A stretch of DNA of 60,000 nucleotides from Tubulanus polymorphus (GCF_964204645.1 NC_134028.1:14747263-14807262), one strand, 5' to 3'. Counted from the first letter of the stretch, positions 42,201 to 47,217 are shown. Made by a program: numbers and translations. The notes: generated from the sequence alone by a model not told the origin.

Positions 42201-44258
42201 AAACTCTAACTATGTCATGGATGTCATGGATAGAAAACTTGACGCGCACTATCAACTAGTGGAAAAAACACTAGAATAATACGAATGTCATCTGTATGCC
42301 TGAGAACGCAGAAATCAAAATGAAGATTTAAAAAAAGAAATTGAAAATCTCAAATTGAAAGATGCCAACTCCACTATTGCTAACAAAGGTAAACCATAAA
42401 TATTGCCAAGATCGTAAACACTTACTAGCTTTAGGTCTTCGTCCATCAGCTGGACCTTGCTCGAATATTGAATGAGATTGGATAACTTCTCCACGTCCTC
42501 GTCCCCGACCTCTGCCACCTCGTTCTCTGGTCCCATCTCTTGGACGTCCACCACTAGTAGATTGTGTTTTTTGTTTATCTTCTTGTTTGGTACTGAAAGA
42601 GAAGTTAGGAAACATATTGATATTATCAATATCATTAGGGTATTCTGACATAGAAAACAATTTTGTATTCGCCGTGATTATCATTTATTTATTCTTGTTT
42701 AGAAGAAAAAAATGTATCCCTTCTCACAATCGACTACTAATCAGTAATAAACATGGTGAGCATTATAGCATTCTGAAAGCATAGGTTAGGTTTCTTTAAC
42801 CCTTTCAGTGCGTCTACACCGCAGTGCGGTGTATGAATTGGTGATGGATTTTGCTTGTACACCGCACTGCGCGATTAGTAATTAGTTATTATCTCTATTG
42901 AACGATGGTAGCATCTGTCAAACATAGTGAAATATTAGTAACTAACGATACACCGCTCTGCGGTGTAGACGCATTATAGTGGTACGCCCGTTATTCAACA
43001 CACTAGGGTGGAATTTTTCAAAATTTTCAAATTATCTCCAGCACTATAGGTTATTGATTAGTCAGCACTGAAAGGGTTAAAGTGCATTACCAATAAATCT
43101 CGATATCATCATTTGCATGCATTAAAAAATAATTTCAATTGGTTAACAAGTTGACATCATAAACATTGGTATAGGCTTATTCTTCCAACCCTATCAATAT
43201 ACATACGTACGTGCGTGCGTGCGTGCGTACGTACGTACGTACGTACATACATACATACATACATACATGCGTTCACACTAGGAAATTATTCAAATCGCGA
43301 CTCGTAGTGTGAACGTAAATGGCTTTATAAGCGCCATATTTTGGTGAATTCGGCACCAGCGAAGTACGATACTACGTAAGCACCGAATCTAGTGTGAACG
43401 CGGCTTATTACACTAAAGTCATTAATTTCGTCACTGTATCATTGTATCACTGTATCATTTGCATCGATTTAATTGGTAGATTCAATGCCAAGGAACCCAT
43501 TGATAATGCAGGAATGGACCAAAATGTTTGAGCAGATTAAGTTAAAATATGGATAATTTCATACGGATTAACTGAACAATTTATCAAGGATTTGAACAGG
43601 AAAAAAACGGGAAAAACATAGATAAAGATGAGTTGACTGTATAAACCAAATATTAACCCCTCATTCATACATACTTTAACGAAGACCCCCCTTATAAAAC
43701 TGAATTTGTCAGGATCTAAGGTTTAACGAAAATTCACCAGCATTGATCAGAGCTCCGACGACCATGTACAGTGATCATCGAAGTGAAAGACCAAGGGTGA
43801 GGAATTTCCAGGAAATCATAACAGATATAGCACCTATTTGTCAAAATCAAATTGTTTTGTCCACAAAGTATGTACTGTAAACATAAACCCTTAGAAAAGT
43901 ATGTACGCTTTGAGTTTACCCCTCCGCTTAGCTCCCACTGTACATTTTGTATGGATTTTCAAATCCACCCTCCCCAGCAGGCGAACGGGCTTCATATATG
44001 GCCCCAAATGCATATGCTCTAAGAAAATGATCATACTCACTCTAATTTTCTTTCTCGTCTCACTGGAATGTTTGGTATGAATGTTTTCTTTGGCACACCA
44101 CCAAGAGTCAGATCTCGTGATCCACGTAAGGAAGGTAGTCTTGCAGATTTTCCACTTGGCGTTCCAGACCGTCCCAACAATCCTCGTGGTAAAGTTGAAG
44201 TACTTCCAGCAGCGGGCAAGATTTCAGGCATTGGCTCTTGTTTGCTTTTGTCAGACAT
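858..44258 (-). CDS. POLR3D: RNA polymerase III subunit RPC4 (spliced gene, six coding exons in window, 3' end missing)
   Basis: RPC4 is the Pol III subunit that pairs with RPC5 (TFIIF-like) and acts in the nucleus in tRNA and 5S rRNA transcription. Seen: joining 44258-44041, 42592-42426, 31485-31358, 14192-14063, 5243-5130 and 946-858 gives 846 nt, exactly 282 codons, with every exon phase matching. Landmarks in order are RDLTLGG and KKTF-PNI (N-terminal motif), an RG-rich stretch followed by EVIQSHSIFEQGPA (diagnostic of RPC4), an acidic/basic linker with IKLPL, and ELLFIQLPDVLPG. Vertebrate RPC4 is about 400 residues, so roughly 115 C-terminal residues (the RPC5-binding fold) should lie beyond position 1. 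Introns total over 42 kb and are packed with transposable elements. No disabling change is seen in any exon. Confidence 0.95.
1461..1527. repeat. Subterminal palindromes of the piggyBac, left end
   Basis: The palindrome CCCGACTATAGTCGGG lies at 1467-1482 just inside the left inverted repeat, and a variant (CCCGACTTTAGTCGGA) lies at 1512-1527. A third copy sits inverted in the transposase intron at 2075-2096, where 21 of 22 bases match 1461-1482. Subterminal repeats of this sort are typical transposase-binding sites; binding here is inference. Confidence 0.7.
1660..3751 (+). CDS. piggyBac transposase (DDE_Tnp_1_7) with one intron and an N-terminal frame break
   Basis: Cut-and-paste transposase specific for TTAA. 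A plausible intron (GTGAGT donor at 2007, TTTCAG acceptor ending at 2215) joins FTGNPGPT in phase 0 to LPRMVGHEP. The main exon (2216-3751) carries the catalytic Asp triad: D in SIDETM, D in VMDRFF and D in GGVDVNDQ, at about residues 152, 236 and 342 of the 508-codon frame. A C-terminal Cys/His cluster (CKVC, CGKC, HPEC) follows. The acidic N-terminus starting at ATG 1660 runs into a stop at 1873. The matching frame resumes from about 1839, so there is one frame disruption between about 1835 and 1872, near a run of seven G. Otherwise the frame is open, suggesting a young copy. Confidence 0.9.
3853..3940. repeat. AT-rich (TA)n-type low-complexity repeat
   Basis: Alternating TA with interspersed TTTATAAA, lying in the 3' untranslated part of the piggyBac just after the transposase stop. 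Confidence 0.85.
4258..4273. promoter_or_regulatory. Perfect 16-bp palindrome resembling an RFX X-box
   Basis: CGTTGCCATGGCAACG is a perfect palindrome and contains GTTGCC/GGCAAC half-sites matching the consensus for RFX-family factors. It lies about 200 bp inside the right end of the piggyBac. Function is not shown. Confidence 0.4.
5130..5243 (-). CDS. POLR3D: POLR3D coding exon 5
   Basis: 114 nt, acceptor CATTCCAATAG, entering and leaving in phase 1. It encodes a Glu/Thr/Gln-rich linker ending ITPAELFTNSEKS, equivalent to the VAELLRELSL part of human RPC4. The inferred donor is GTTGTT, a poor match to the metazoan consensus. Only 44 bases of intron separate the exon from the end of the hAT-like element at 5085. 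Confidence 0.82.
5626..5760 (+). repeat. Dispersed repeat family A (copy 1)
   Basis: Shares a core of the form CCTTGAAACTCACCAC...CATAGAACATGTC...AGCTACAA with copies at 38715-39060 and 46380-46690, all in the same orientation. No coding content or clear termini. Confidence 0.6.
7387..7480 (+). repeat. Dispersed repeat family B (copy 1)
   Basis: The segment containing TAGTTGTAAGGCTAT, repeated AAGCACTT blocks and GAAAATCAGGC also occurs at about 39610-39715 in the same orientation with moderate divergence. Confidence 0.6.
7875..8210 (+). repeat. Dispersed repeat family C (copy 1)
   Basis: Shares GCCCATGGGC-containing sequence, a GTAGTCAAATAAG segment and a terminal AAAATTTCGTAGGGTACAGG segment with 31800-31985 and 38260-38485. 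A shorter related piece (ACAAAAATCAATTTGTTCTG) occurs near 13587. Confidence 0.55.
9744..9895. repeat. Foldback hairpin, 71-bp imperfect arms
   Basis: The left arm 9744-9814 pairs with 9825-9895 around a 10-nt loop. The outer ends are AGTAATTAAGAATATGGG against CCCATATTCCCAATTACT, and the inner stem is AAATAAAAATAAATTC against its complement. It is either a foldback MITE or a transcribed hairpin; no target duplication was identified. Confidence 0.75.
9896..13710. other. POLR3D intron 4, AT-rich stretch, no gene recognised
   Basis: Very AT-rich. The 145-codon frame at 12947-13384 has no recognisable domain. Part of it (about 13050-13130) has an LTR-like look (AATAAA followed by a U5-like stretch), but I found no partner LTR, primer-binding site or target duplication. 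Confidence 0.4.
13711..13950. repeat. 80-bp tandem repeat, three copies
   Basis: Three head-to-tail 80-bp units start at 13711, 13791 and 13871, almost identical (an ACGGGG/ATGGGG difference in the first). Each contains GGTCAAAGATCAA and ends CTTCCTAACGGCT. It lies about 110 bp downstream of POLR3D exon 4 in transcript sense, just inside intron 4. Confidence 0.95.
14063..14192 (-). CDS. POLR3D: POLR3D coding exon 4
   Basis: 130 nt, acceptor TTATTGTAG, donor GTAATAG. It enters in phase 0 and leaves in phase 1. It encodes FIVYSGEEDK followed by IPIKLPLC, matching the ...MPVQLPL segment of vertebrate RPC4, then a Lys/Glu-rich linker. Joined to exon 3 it gives the contiguous LLRDD-FIVYSG. Confidence 0.88.
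14408..15625. repeat. ~148-bp tandem satellite with GGGGCGCCCCCTGG core, interrupted
   Basis: Degenerate head-to-tail units contain TCCATAGAACATTCATACC, GGAATTGATCTGATTA, GTAGCGATTTGAAG and a GC-palindromic core near CCCCAGGGGCGCCCCCTGG. Copies of TCCATAGAACATTC occur near 14482, 14630, 15390 and 15535. The array is split at 14681-15295 by a MITE. Confidence 0.85.
14681..15295. mobile_element. Tc1/mariner-type MITE inserted in the satellite
   Basis: A 615-bp element with terminal inverted repeats [T/C]CGTATTTTCCGGCCAATAA at 14681 and the complement ending at 15295, flanked by TA at 14679-14680 and 15296-15297. Excision in silico restores GTAGGACTAGTAGCG, exactly as in intact neighbouring satellite units. 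It has no transposase. Extra CGGCTTATTGG copies sit inside both ends. Confidence 0.92.
15626..19300. other. POLR3D intron 3, no gene recognised
   Basis: AT-rich with no recognised domain. Short frames at 16060-16344 (-), 16582-16764 (+) and 17179-17454 (-) show no family match I can defend. A patch at 17440-18070 repeats GCTCGG/CCGAGTA motifs without a clear element structure. Confidence 0.4.
19357..20574 (+). pseudogene. Non-LTR retrotransposon (LINE) fragment, reverse transcriptase and C-terminus
   Basis: The 19357-19848 frame carries LINE reverse-transcriptase motifs: IDLSKEFDT (motif A), then GEPQGSILGPLLFLLYIND (motif B). The catalytic motif C is degenerate: STYDTT replaces the usual FADDT-type sequence, so the second Asp pair is lost. 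Later frames at 20124-20327 and 20317-20574 give the conserved C-terminal stretches LQKRAIRVVFNAPF and SGPKIWNSIPHQI, in shifted frames. The endonuclease and 5' part are absent. It looks like the CR1/L2/Jockey group; the clade is not resolved. Antisense to POLR3D. Confidence 0.9.
20875..22227. mobile_element. Internally deleted Kolobok-type (TTAA, THAP) element
   Basis: A 1,353-bp element with exact TTAA duplications (20871-20874, 22228-22231) and inverted ends AGGGTAACTGAC[A/T]CTTTTT. Both ends match the large element at 50263-56602. Near the left end it keeps the first ~13 codons of a THAP-like exon (ATG 21153, MPDCCTAF). Near the right end it keeps the first codons of the minus-strand gene (ATG 22022, then SIEMNRK). 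The interior is unrelated non-coding sequence, so it is a non-autonomous derivative. Confidence 0.88.
22283..23138. mobile_element. Possible hAT-like MITE
   Basis: CAGTGTTGTCA at 22283 is repeated inverted as TGACAACACTG ending at 23138, giving 11-bp termini of hAT type. No matching target duplication is seen at the edges and there is no coding sequence, so the assignment is weak. Confidence 0.35.
23589..24631. mobile_element. hAT-like non-autonomous element, copy 2 (uninterrupted)
   Basis: Same family as 1022-5085, in reverse orientation. Ends are CAGTGCTTCATCTTGC and the complement of CAGTGCTTCGTCTAGC, flanked by ATATA on both sides, about 1,043 bp. At 24149-24152 it reads CTAA (TTAG in the orientation of copy 1) exactly where copy 1 carries the TTAA-flanked piggyBac, with matching flanks (GCAGCCAGC before, GAACACATT after). 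No coding capacity. Confidence 0.82.
24986..25280 (+). repeat. 5' LTR
   Basis: 295 bp, TGTTACG...GTAACA. It differs from the 3' LTR by a 5-bp indel near CGAACATAACATTG, a 2-bp indel and a few substitutions, so insertion is not very recent. The AATACTGTATAAATA segment near the start may be the TATA region. Confidence 0.95.
25286..25302 (+). promoter_or_regulatory. Primer-binding site, tRNA-Pro type
   Basis: TGGGGGCTCGTCCGGGA begins six bases after the 5' LTR. It is complementary to the 3' end of tRNA-Pro, the primer also used by gammaretroviruses. It primes minus-strand DNA synthesis. Confidence 0.92.
25401..26431 (+). pseudogene. gag: gag of the Gmr1-like element (SCAN-like capsid, zinc knuckle)
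   Basis: Structural protein of the retrotransposon particle. ATG at 25401 (MANSSAD), an in-frame TGA at 25503, then open to 26303. The N-terminal half is a charged, probably coiled-coil segment. The C-terminal part has the SCAN-like capsid pattern, including FVEFAHEKQSLFNRWCDS and LILIEEFKRCV. A CCHC zinc knuckle (CHYCKQPGHIMSSC, 26390-26431) follows in another frame after a stop and a frameshift. Vertebrate SCAN domains are thought to derive from Gmr1-like Gag, so this resemblance supports the classification. Confidence 0.9.
26420..27382 (+). pseudogene. pol: Protease and start of integrase
   Basis: This open frame begins inside the zinc knuckle. A retropepsin active site (LRDTGASQSLL) lies about 70 residues in. 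After an acidic linker the integrase HHCC zinc domain begins: H in HEFALAGH, interrupted by an in-frame TGA at 27380, then EHFFWPG and the CKACDSC pair to about 27450. Gag and protease being joined and placed before integrase fits Gmr1-like pol order. Confidence 0.88.
27443..28908 (+). pseudogene. pol: Integrase core and C-terminus, with a tandem duplication
   Basis: DDE-type integrase. The segment that should carry the first catalytic Asp appears deleted (FNEPFTPLPKTKSG reads straight through). The second Asp (IQSDRGSN) and Glu (QGALERFHQ) are present in copy 1. A 497-bp block is duplicated in tandem. Copy 1 stops at 27973, and copy 2 has its own stops, including one replacing Leu before the catalytic Glu. 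The C-terminal part (28312-28908) includes a chromatin/nucleic-acid-binding-like tail with FSPGDKVLVLFP and FHGSYVIEEK. Confidence 0.9.
27537..28530 (+). repeat. 497-bp tandem duplication in the integrase core
   Basis: Copy 1 is 27537-28033 and copy 2 is 28034-28530, aligned at a constant offset of 497 from GAAATCAGG (27541/28038) to ACTAGAGTAC (28024/28521). The copies differ at scattered positions, and each carries a different inactivating stop. Confidence 0.93.
28914..30353 (+). pseudogene. pol: Reverse transcriptase and RNase H of the Gmr1-like element
   Basis: RT is open at 28914-29702 with LVPKPDGKWRFVSDYRKVN, SKFDLTKGYWQVPL and the catalytic VYLDDIIVF. Near 29650-29700 the frame shifts; KTDFGHARVKYLGHIVGQG continues in another frame with the connection domain, then RNase H (DASDVGAGAVLVHDD) up to 30147. 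The RNase H loses about a dozen residues around 30140 and resumes with FTDHSPLKFLANMKNKNKR, ending PGKRNVVADALSRG at 30353. The RT-RH block follows integrase rather than preceding it. Confidence 0.92.
30408..30418 (+). promoter_or_regulatory. Polypurine tract
   Basis: AAGGAGGGGTG lies immediately before the 3' LTR, the expected plus-strand primer site. Confidence 0.75.
30419..30709 (+). repeat. 3' LTR
   Basis: 291 bp matching the 5' LTR, followed directly by the CTGAG target duplication at 30710-30714. Confidence 0.95.
31358..31485 (-). CDS. POLR3D: POLR3D coding exon 3
   Basis: 128 nt between a TATTTTCAG acceptor and a GTAAGT donor (31352-31357). It enters in phase 1, leaves in phase 0 and encodes a Ser-rich stretch followed by IKTEYNDTKYVLDKLLRDD, which lines up with the IKKEK...ETKQILRMLEKDDF block of vertebrate RPC4. 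It is too short to show as a free-standing reading frame and was found by tracing phase and homology. Confidence 0.88.
31504..31565. repeat. 31-bp tandem duplication
   Basis: Two copies of a 31-bp unit containing ACGTAGTATGAATTCTGTTA, immediately upstream (transcript sense) of POLR3D exon 3. Confidence 0.85.
31800..31985 (+). repeat. Dispersed repeat family C (copy 2)
   Basis: Shares CCATGGGC, GTAGCCAAATAAGGC and AAAATTTGGTAGGGTACAGG segments with 7875-8210 and 38260-38485. Confidence 0.55.
32331..32470 (+). pseudogene. MADF/Myb-SANT-like exon fragment
   Basis: Within 32259-32555, the segment DWTEDLETKLVELWCEWPSL followed by YDFASTLYSK and LKGIAVLIE has the W-LIELW-P-LYD-Y-IA pattern of MADF DNA-binding domains. 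A CAGCAG acceptor-like site precedes it. Such domains occur in host regulators and in accessory proteins of PIF/Harbinger transposons. No second exon or transposase of the same type adjoins it, so I treat it as a fragment. Confidence 0.5.
33222..33262. repeat. (TA)n microsatellite
   Basis: About 40 bp of TA/CATA dinucleotides at the left edge of the ISL2EU-type element. Confidence 0.95.
33328..33776 (+). pseudogene. Acidic N-terminal exon of the ISL2EU accessory protein
   Basis: Starts near ATG 33334 (MANKRFTSK) and, with a frame change, reads a repetitive Asp/Ser/Asn-rich stretch (KSDNESDNKSDNESEN) followed by Pro/Ser/Glu-rich sequence. Acidic leaders are usual in these proteins. Assignment rests on position just upstream of the SWIM exons. 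Confidence 0.45.
33885..35178 (+). pseudogene. SWIM zinc-finger / YqaJ-type protein of the ISL2EU element, truncated
   Basis: Accessory protein encoded by ISL2EU transposons. Exons that keep phase are 33885-34072, 34151-34409, 34546-34713, 34814-34933 and 35080-35178, all with GT-AG introns. The second carries a SWIM motif: CECAVGQGPTAHCEHV, a CxCx(n)CxH zinc site. The last begins the YqaJ exonuclease signature (EEKTRGQASCRDWRETRACR) and then hits a stop. The rest of the nuclease is missing: only about 500 bp of non-coding sequence separates it from the transposase. The first intron (78 nt) is a multiple of three and can also be read through. Donors are GTATAG, GTAAGA, GTACAG and GTAATT. Confidence 0.8.
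35179..35685. other. Non-coding gap between the two ISL2EU genes (deletion site)
   Basis: AT-rich, with no YqaJ continuation found. It is probably the scar of the internal deletion plus the 3' ends of both genes. Confidence 0.5.
35686..37241 (-). pseudogene. THAP-domain DDE_4 transposase of the ISL2EU element
   Basis: DNA transposase with an N-terminal THAP zinc finger. ATG at 37241 begins MPQCSVPGCTNQGGHKFPFG; CVCRDHF completes the C2CH site. A GGTAAA donor near 37036 and a TGACAG acceptor near 36930 lead to a basic coiled-coil exon, then another exon with VDIGCQTS. The catalytic part is 36540-35686: an HTH-like segment (YWFGINEKQVTNIFATW), first Asp in VILDGAE, second Asp in MVDKGF, and Glu in VHIERLIG. 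Breaks are a TGA at 36538-36540 and a TAG at 36148-36150; between and after them the frame is continuous. Confidence 0.85.
38260..38485 (+). repeat. Dispersed repeat family C (copy 3) with a ~40-bp internal duplication
   Basis: Related to 7875-8210 and 31800-31985. Within it, TTGCCCATGAGAAATCTTTT plus flanks is duplicated in tandem (about 38339-38380 and 38381-38420). Confidence 0.6.
38715..39060 (+). repeat. Dispersed repeat family A (copy 2, multimeric)
   Basis: Two to three partial units of the ACCTTGAAACTCACCAC...CATGAGCTACAACTTTGCAA repeat, separated by CAATGCCCCCTGGTGA-type spacers. Confidence 0.6.
39605..39720 (+). repeat. Dispersed repeat family B (copy 2)
   Basis: Matches 7387-7480: TATAGTTGTAAGGCTAT, several AAGCACTTA blocks, then AGAAAATCAGGCGAGAAA. 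Confidence 0.6.
40005..40244. repeat. 120-bp tandem duplication, two copies
   Basis: Two almost identical 120-bp units (offset 40021 to 40141) beginning TGGACTGGATTGAATTCC, with two or three substitutions between them. Confidence 0.92.
40936..41145 (-). pseudogene. Possible hAT transposase N-terminal exon (BED-like finger)
   Basis: A 69-codon frame starting MEATTVVSD ends in CVSCSKKGINFAFCTVCRCE, LCVRQGG. The FCxxCxxxxxxxQGG arrangement resembles the BED-like finger that opens some hAT transposases. No downstream catalytic region is seen, so this is a fragment or a chance resemblance. Confidence 0.35.
41400..41835. repeat. Degenerate ~135-bp tandem repeats with TGACCTTGACCTTTGACC-like core
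   Basis: Three diverged units contain AATCTAATTAGTTACC, GATAACCCATCCATA and a GACCTTGACCTTTGACC-like segment followed by CTACAGGACC. No coding sequence. Confidence 0.75.
42426..42592 (-). CDS. POLR3D: POLR3D coding exon 2 (RG-rich motif and SHSIFEQGPA)
   Basis: Acceptor CTCTTTCAG at 42593 and onward; donor GTAAGT at 42420-42425. The exon carries an Arg/Gly-rich run (GGRGRGRGRG) followed by EVIQSHSIFEQGPA, the most recognisable RPC4 signature. It enters in phase 2 from exon 1 and leaves in phase 1. Confidence 0.94.
42800..43076. mobile_element. TTAA-flanked MITE with piggyBac-like architecture
   Basis: A 277-bp element with exact TTAA duplications (42796-42799, 43077-43080) and 12-bp inverted repeats CCCTTTCAGTGC. 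Just inside the left end is the near-palindrome TACACCGCAGTGCGGTGTA. A second partial copy lies at 42857-42873, and an inverted copy at 42949-42973 matches 24 of 25 bases. The layout copies that of the piggyBac at 1451-4470 with different sequences. No coding capacity. It lies in POLR3D intron 1. Confidence 0.88.
43203..43268. repeat. (ACGT/GCGT/ACAT)n tetranucleotide microsatellite
   Basis: Uninterrupted tetranucleotide array shifting from CGTG to CGTA to CATA units. Confidence 0.95.
43269..43401. mobile_element. Short MITE candidate
   Basis: Perfect 13-bp inverted ends GCGTTCACACTAG (43269-43281) and its complement (43389-43401), 133 bp long. A third TAGTGTGAACG lies inside. A related single end (CTAGTGTGAATGC) occurs near 6922. 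Target duplication not evident. Confidence 0.55.
44041..44258 (-). CDS. POLR3D: POLR3D coding exon 1
   Basis: Starts with ATG at 44258 and encodes about 72 residues, including RDLTLGG and KKTFIPN, the conserved RPC4 N-terminal block. It ends in phase 2 at a GTGAGT donor (44035-44040 on the plus strand). A good 3' splice site (pyrimidines then CTTTACAG) lies about 10 nt upstream of the ATG, so this exon is probably preceded by a non-coding 5' exon further right. The plus-strand reading frame over 44068-44277 is only its antisense shadow. Confidence 0.92.
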
Positions 44259-44570
44259 AGTTTTAGTAAAGCTGTAAAGATTGTTAAAATCACGGAATAA
44301 TAACTAATGGGTGACATGGCCGAAAGACCTCTGAACACACTGCAGCAATAGGCCATAGTCAGTTTTACAGCAAGAAATCATCATAGATGCAATACAATAT
44401 GATACAATCCTATATATCTATTTCCAATATTTGATTACAAGCAAGTGGAAGAACAGCTTAATTAAGTAGCTGTTTCGAATGTGAAATCACATATTGGTTT
44501 CTGAAATCATAAGGATGACATAAATTCCAAAAAAGAGAATTTGGATTGCGCCAAAAGCAACTAGGGAAAT

Positions 44571-46061
44571 GAAATATAAGTCCCGCAATCACAACTTTCG
44601 AAAGCGATTTTAAAACATCAAAACTATAAAAATTATTTAAAACCTCAAATTTTCAGTTTTATCCTAAAAACCTTTTTCAAGAGTGACTAAAATTATGACA
44701 TTTCACATCATATACAAGAAAGAATGGCACACACTATTGCACATGAAACTAGGTGATATTGACCAGAGAGGAAATGTATAGGGACAAAAATTTATCATGG
44801 GGGGAGAAACCAAGGCATTGACACAGGAATTTGAATGGGAATTTATTAAAGGCGACGAAACTATGTGGCGTCGGGTAATACTGTGAGACGGAAAAATTAT
44901 ACGAGAATTATCAAAATCAAATTGATGACCGTTAGTACTCCAACCATGGGTAGCTACAGCACTTTGGGGCTTTTGATTAATCATATCTTTCTTATGCTCT
45001 TTAATACGAATGCTGAGGGAGCGACCAGTTTCACCTATATAAAATTTATCACAATCTAGGCAAGGGATTTTATAAACACCGGCATGAGTATGTGGACAGA
45101 GTATTATTTTTGGATAAATGACTAGAGATTTTGTTATTATACTTGAATATGATATCAGTGTTAAGCGCTTTGAGAGTGGGTTTCAATTTGTGTAAACATG
45201 GGACATAAGGGACAACAATGCGAGACTTACGTTGAACAGAGTTAGTCAACACGGATAAAATTAGGTTTAAGGGATCTTTAGCTTTACGAAGCGCAAGGTC
45301 TAAGACATAATCTGGATAAGCCAATTCGTTAAGACAATTGCATACCGGTACATATAAAATTTCAGTAAATTCAGGGTCACAAATTCCGAAGAAGTCACAG
45401 AGCCCGAAGAAACAATCCTGGGGCTACAGACAACTTGATATTAAAACTGGTGAAGGAAAAGAAATGCAAATATGAATTAGTGGGTGGGTTTCCGAGGCGA
45501 TAAACTGAAAAATGGAGAAGATTGAAACAATTGTGTATAAGAACATCCAGGAAAGGAATCACATTATTGGATTCCCATTCAAATGTGAACTTAAGGCTAG
45601 GGTAACGTGAATTTAAGAACTCTGAAAATAAGGGAAGGTTAAAATTATCAGAAACCAAGCAAAGAACATTGTCAACATAACGAAACTAAGCTTGGGAGGG
45701 ATATCTATATATAAAGGCAAAATTTCAGTTTCAACATGTTCCAAAAATAAGTTAGCTAAGTTAGGAGAGAGGGGATACCCCATAGCAAATCCAAAAATCT
45801 GTTGAAAGAAATTCCCTTTAAAATGAAAATACATACTTTTGGAACACAGTTCAAGTAAATCAATGAGACATTCAACAGAAATGGGAAAATCGAGGTGGAG
45901 GCCCGGAAGTTTGCGTTGAATGAAATCATAAGTAGCCTCTAAAGGGATATTCGTAAACAATGAAACAACATCAAATGAGATAAAAATTGCTTTTGAAGTT
46001 GTGATTGTGGGACTTATATTTCATTCGTCTCTCGCGATTTATTGCGTAGTTTTATCACGTT
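44571..46061 (-). mobile_element. Penelope-like retroelement (PLE), 5'-truncated
   Basis: About 1.49 kb flanked by the 12-bp direct repeat AACTAGGGAAAT (44559-44570, 46062-46073), a plausible target duplication. It encodes Penelope-type RT plus a GIY-YIG endonuclease on the minus strand. A ~45-bp segment is inverted at the two ends (GAAATATAAGTCCC at 44571 against its complement at 46007-46020), as expected from the rearranged ends of PLE copies. Confidence 0.8.
44703..46040 (-). pseudogene. Penelope-like RT with GIY-YIG endonuclease, frameshifted
   Basis: RT with linked endonuclease. Minus-strand motifs in order: FDVVSLFTNIPLEATYDFI (RT motif), FGFAMGYPLSPNLANLFLEH (Penelope signature), then after a frameshift FRYVDNVL at 45668-45679. 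Here the usual second Asp of the YVDD catalytic box is Asn. Next come IPFLDVLI and NSYLHFFS (thumb), VPYVPCL and the GIY-YIG block GVYKIPCLDCDKFYIGETGR with EHK downstream. Frame changes are near 45650 and 45330. The N-terminal part is missing. Confidence 0.88.
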
Positions 46062-46379
46062 AACTAGGGAAATATTTCGACCTTTCTCGGAAAAATTTGT
46101 TACAGAATTACACACCTACAAACCTATCAATTTCCACATCAAGGACGCTAAATGACACGTAGTGCATATGTACATCCAATAATGTGTTCATGATATATAT
46201 TTCTAAATTCATACTAGATTACTGCATTCCATGCATTAGGCCTACTGGGCAAATTCAGCAATACTGGTAACAAAAGGTGAAGTGCCACCTGTTCGAGTTT
46301 GACTTGGGTCCATGGACACCATGCCTAATTTAGGTTTTAGTTTGAAATGCTCAACAACCTGACAATTTTATAATTGAAT

Positions 46380-46690
46380 ACACATTATTATCCAACATTT
46401 ATGTATTGAACATACACTGAACCCAATAAACTTGAAACTCACCACAATGATAAAACATGTCATGGGCTATAATTTTGCAATTGATTGTGGTAACAAAAAA
46501 GCCTAGGTACCGATATAATATGGAAATTCTAAGTAATTCAACTATTCACCGCCCCCTGGTGATCATATGCAAAACCCAAATGACCTTGAAACTCACCAGA
46601 ATCATAGAGCATGTCATGAGCTACAACTTTGCAATTGATGGTTGTAACAAAATGTACATAGGTACCAATATAATATAGAAATATAGATGC
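46380..46690 (+). repeat. Dispersed repeat family A (copy 3, two units)
   Basis: Two units about 154 bp apart, each with CTTGAAACTCACCA, a CATGTCATG...GCTA segment and TTTTGCAATTGAT-like sequence, as in 38715-39060. Confidence 0.65.
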
Positions 46691-46699
46691 AATGCAGCG

Positions 46700-47217
46700 A
46701 TAACACGCTTCTGCCTTGCTGGATTTAATTTTGTACTGGGAAGCGTTAATTTTGATTGAAATCATAGGGTAAATCCATCTTTTATATTACGAGTGACTGT
46801 TTCCACAAACTTGATATAAGCATTGCAACTTAGTATACTCACAACAAAATGTTTGACCACCTTTTTGGGAATACTTCTACTTCAAATTATATCAAATTGA
46901 ATAAAAATCAATTATATTTATTTATTCCTTATCAATTTTTACACTTGAAATAGTGTTATATCAGAAATAAATACCTTCTAGTCATATTTTACATATTTTT
47001 CCAGATATTTTGTGAAAAAAAATTTTGACTTCAAATCAGCATCTTGGTAGGCAATAAAATTTCATTGAATTTGATTGATCGACGATCTCATCTTGGAAGA
47101 GTTAAATTTTTTTTTCTAGAAAAATATCCAACAAAATACGTGAAATATGACTCTAGCAGGCATTTATTACTGATATAATATGATTTCAAGTGTTAAAATC
47201 CATAAGGAATAAACAGG
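46700..47217. other. AT-rich DNA, nothing recognised
   Basis: No coding, repeat or RNA signal that I can support. Confidence 0.4.

Noticed and set aside
43203-43268. Tetranucleotide array as a regulatory site cluster
   Set aside because: Plain microsatellite with shifting units.
44068-44277. Plus-strand 69-codon frame
   Set aside because: Antisense of POLR3D exon 1, whose RPC4 motifs read on the minus strand.
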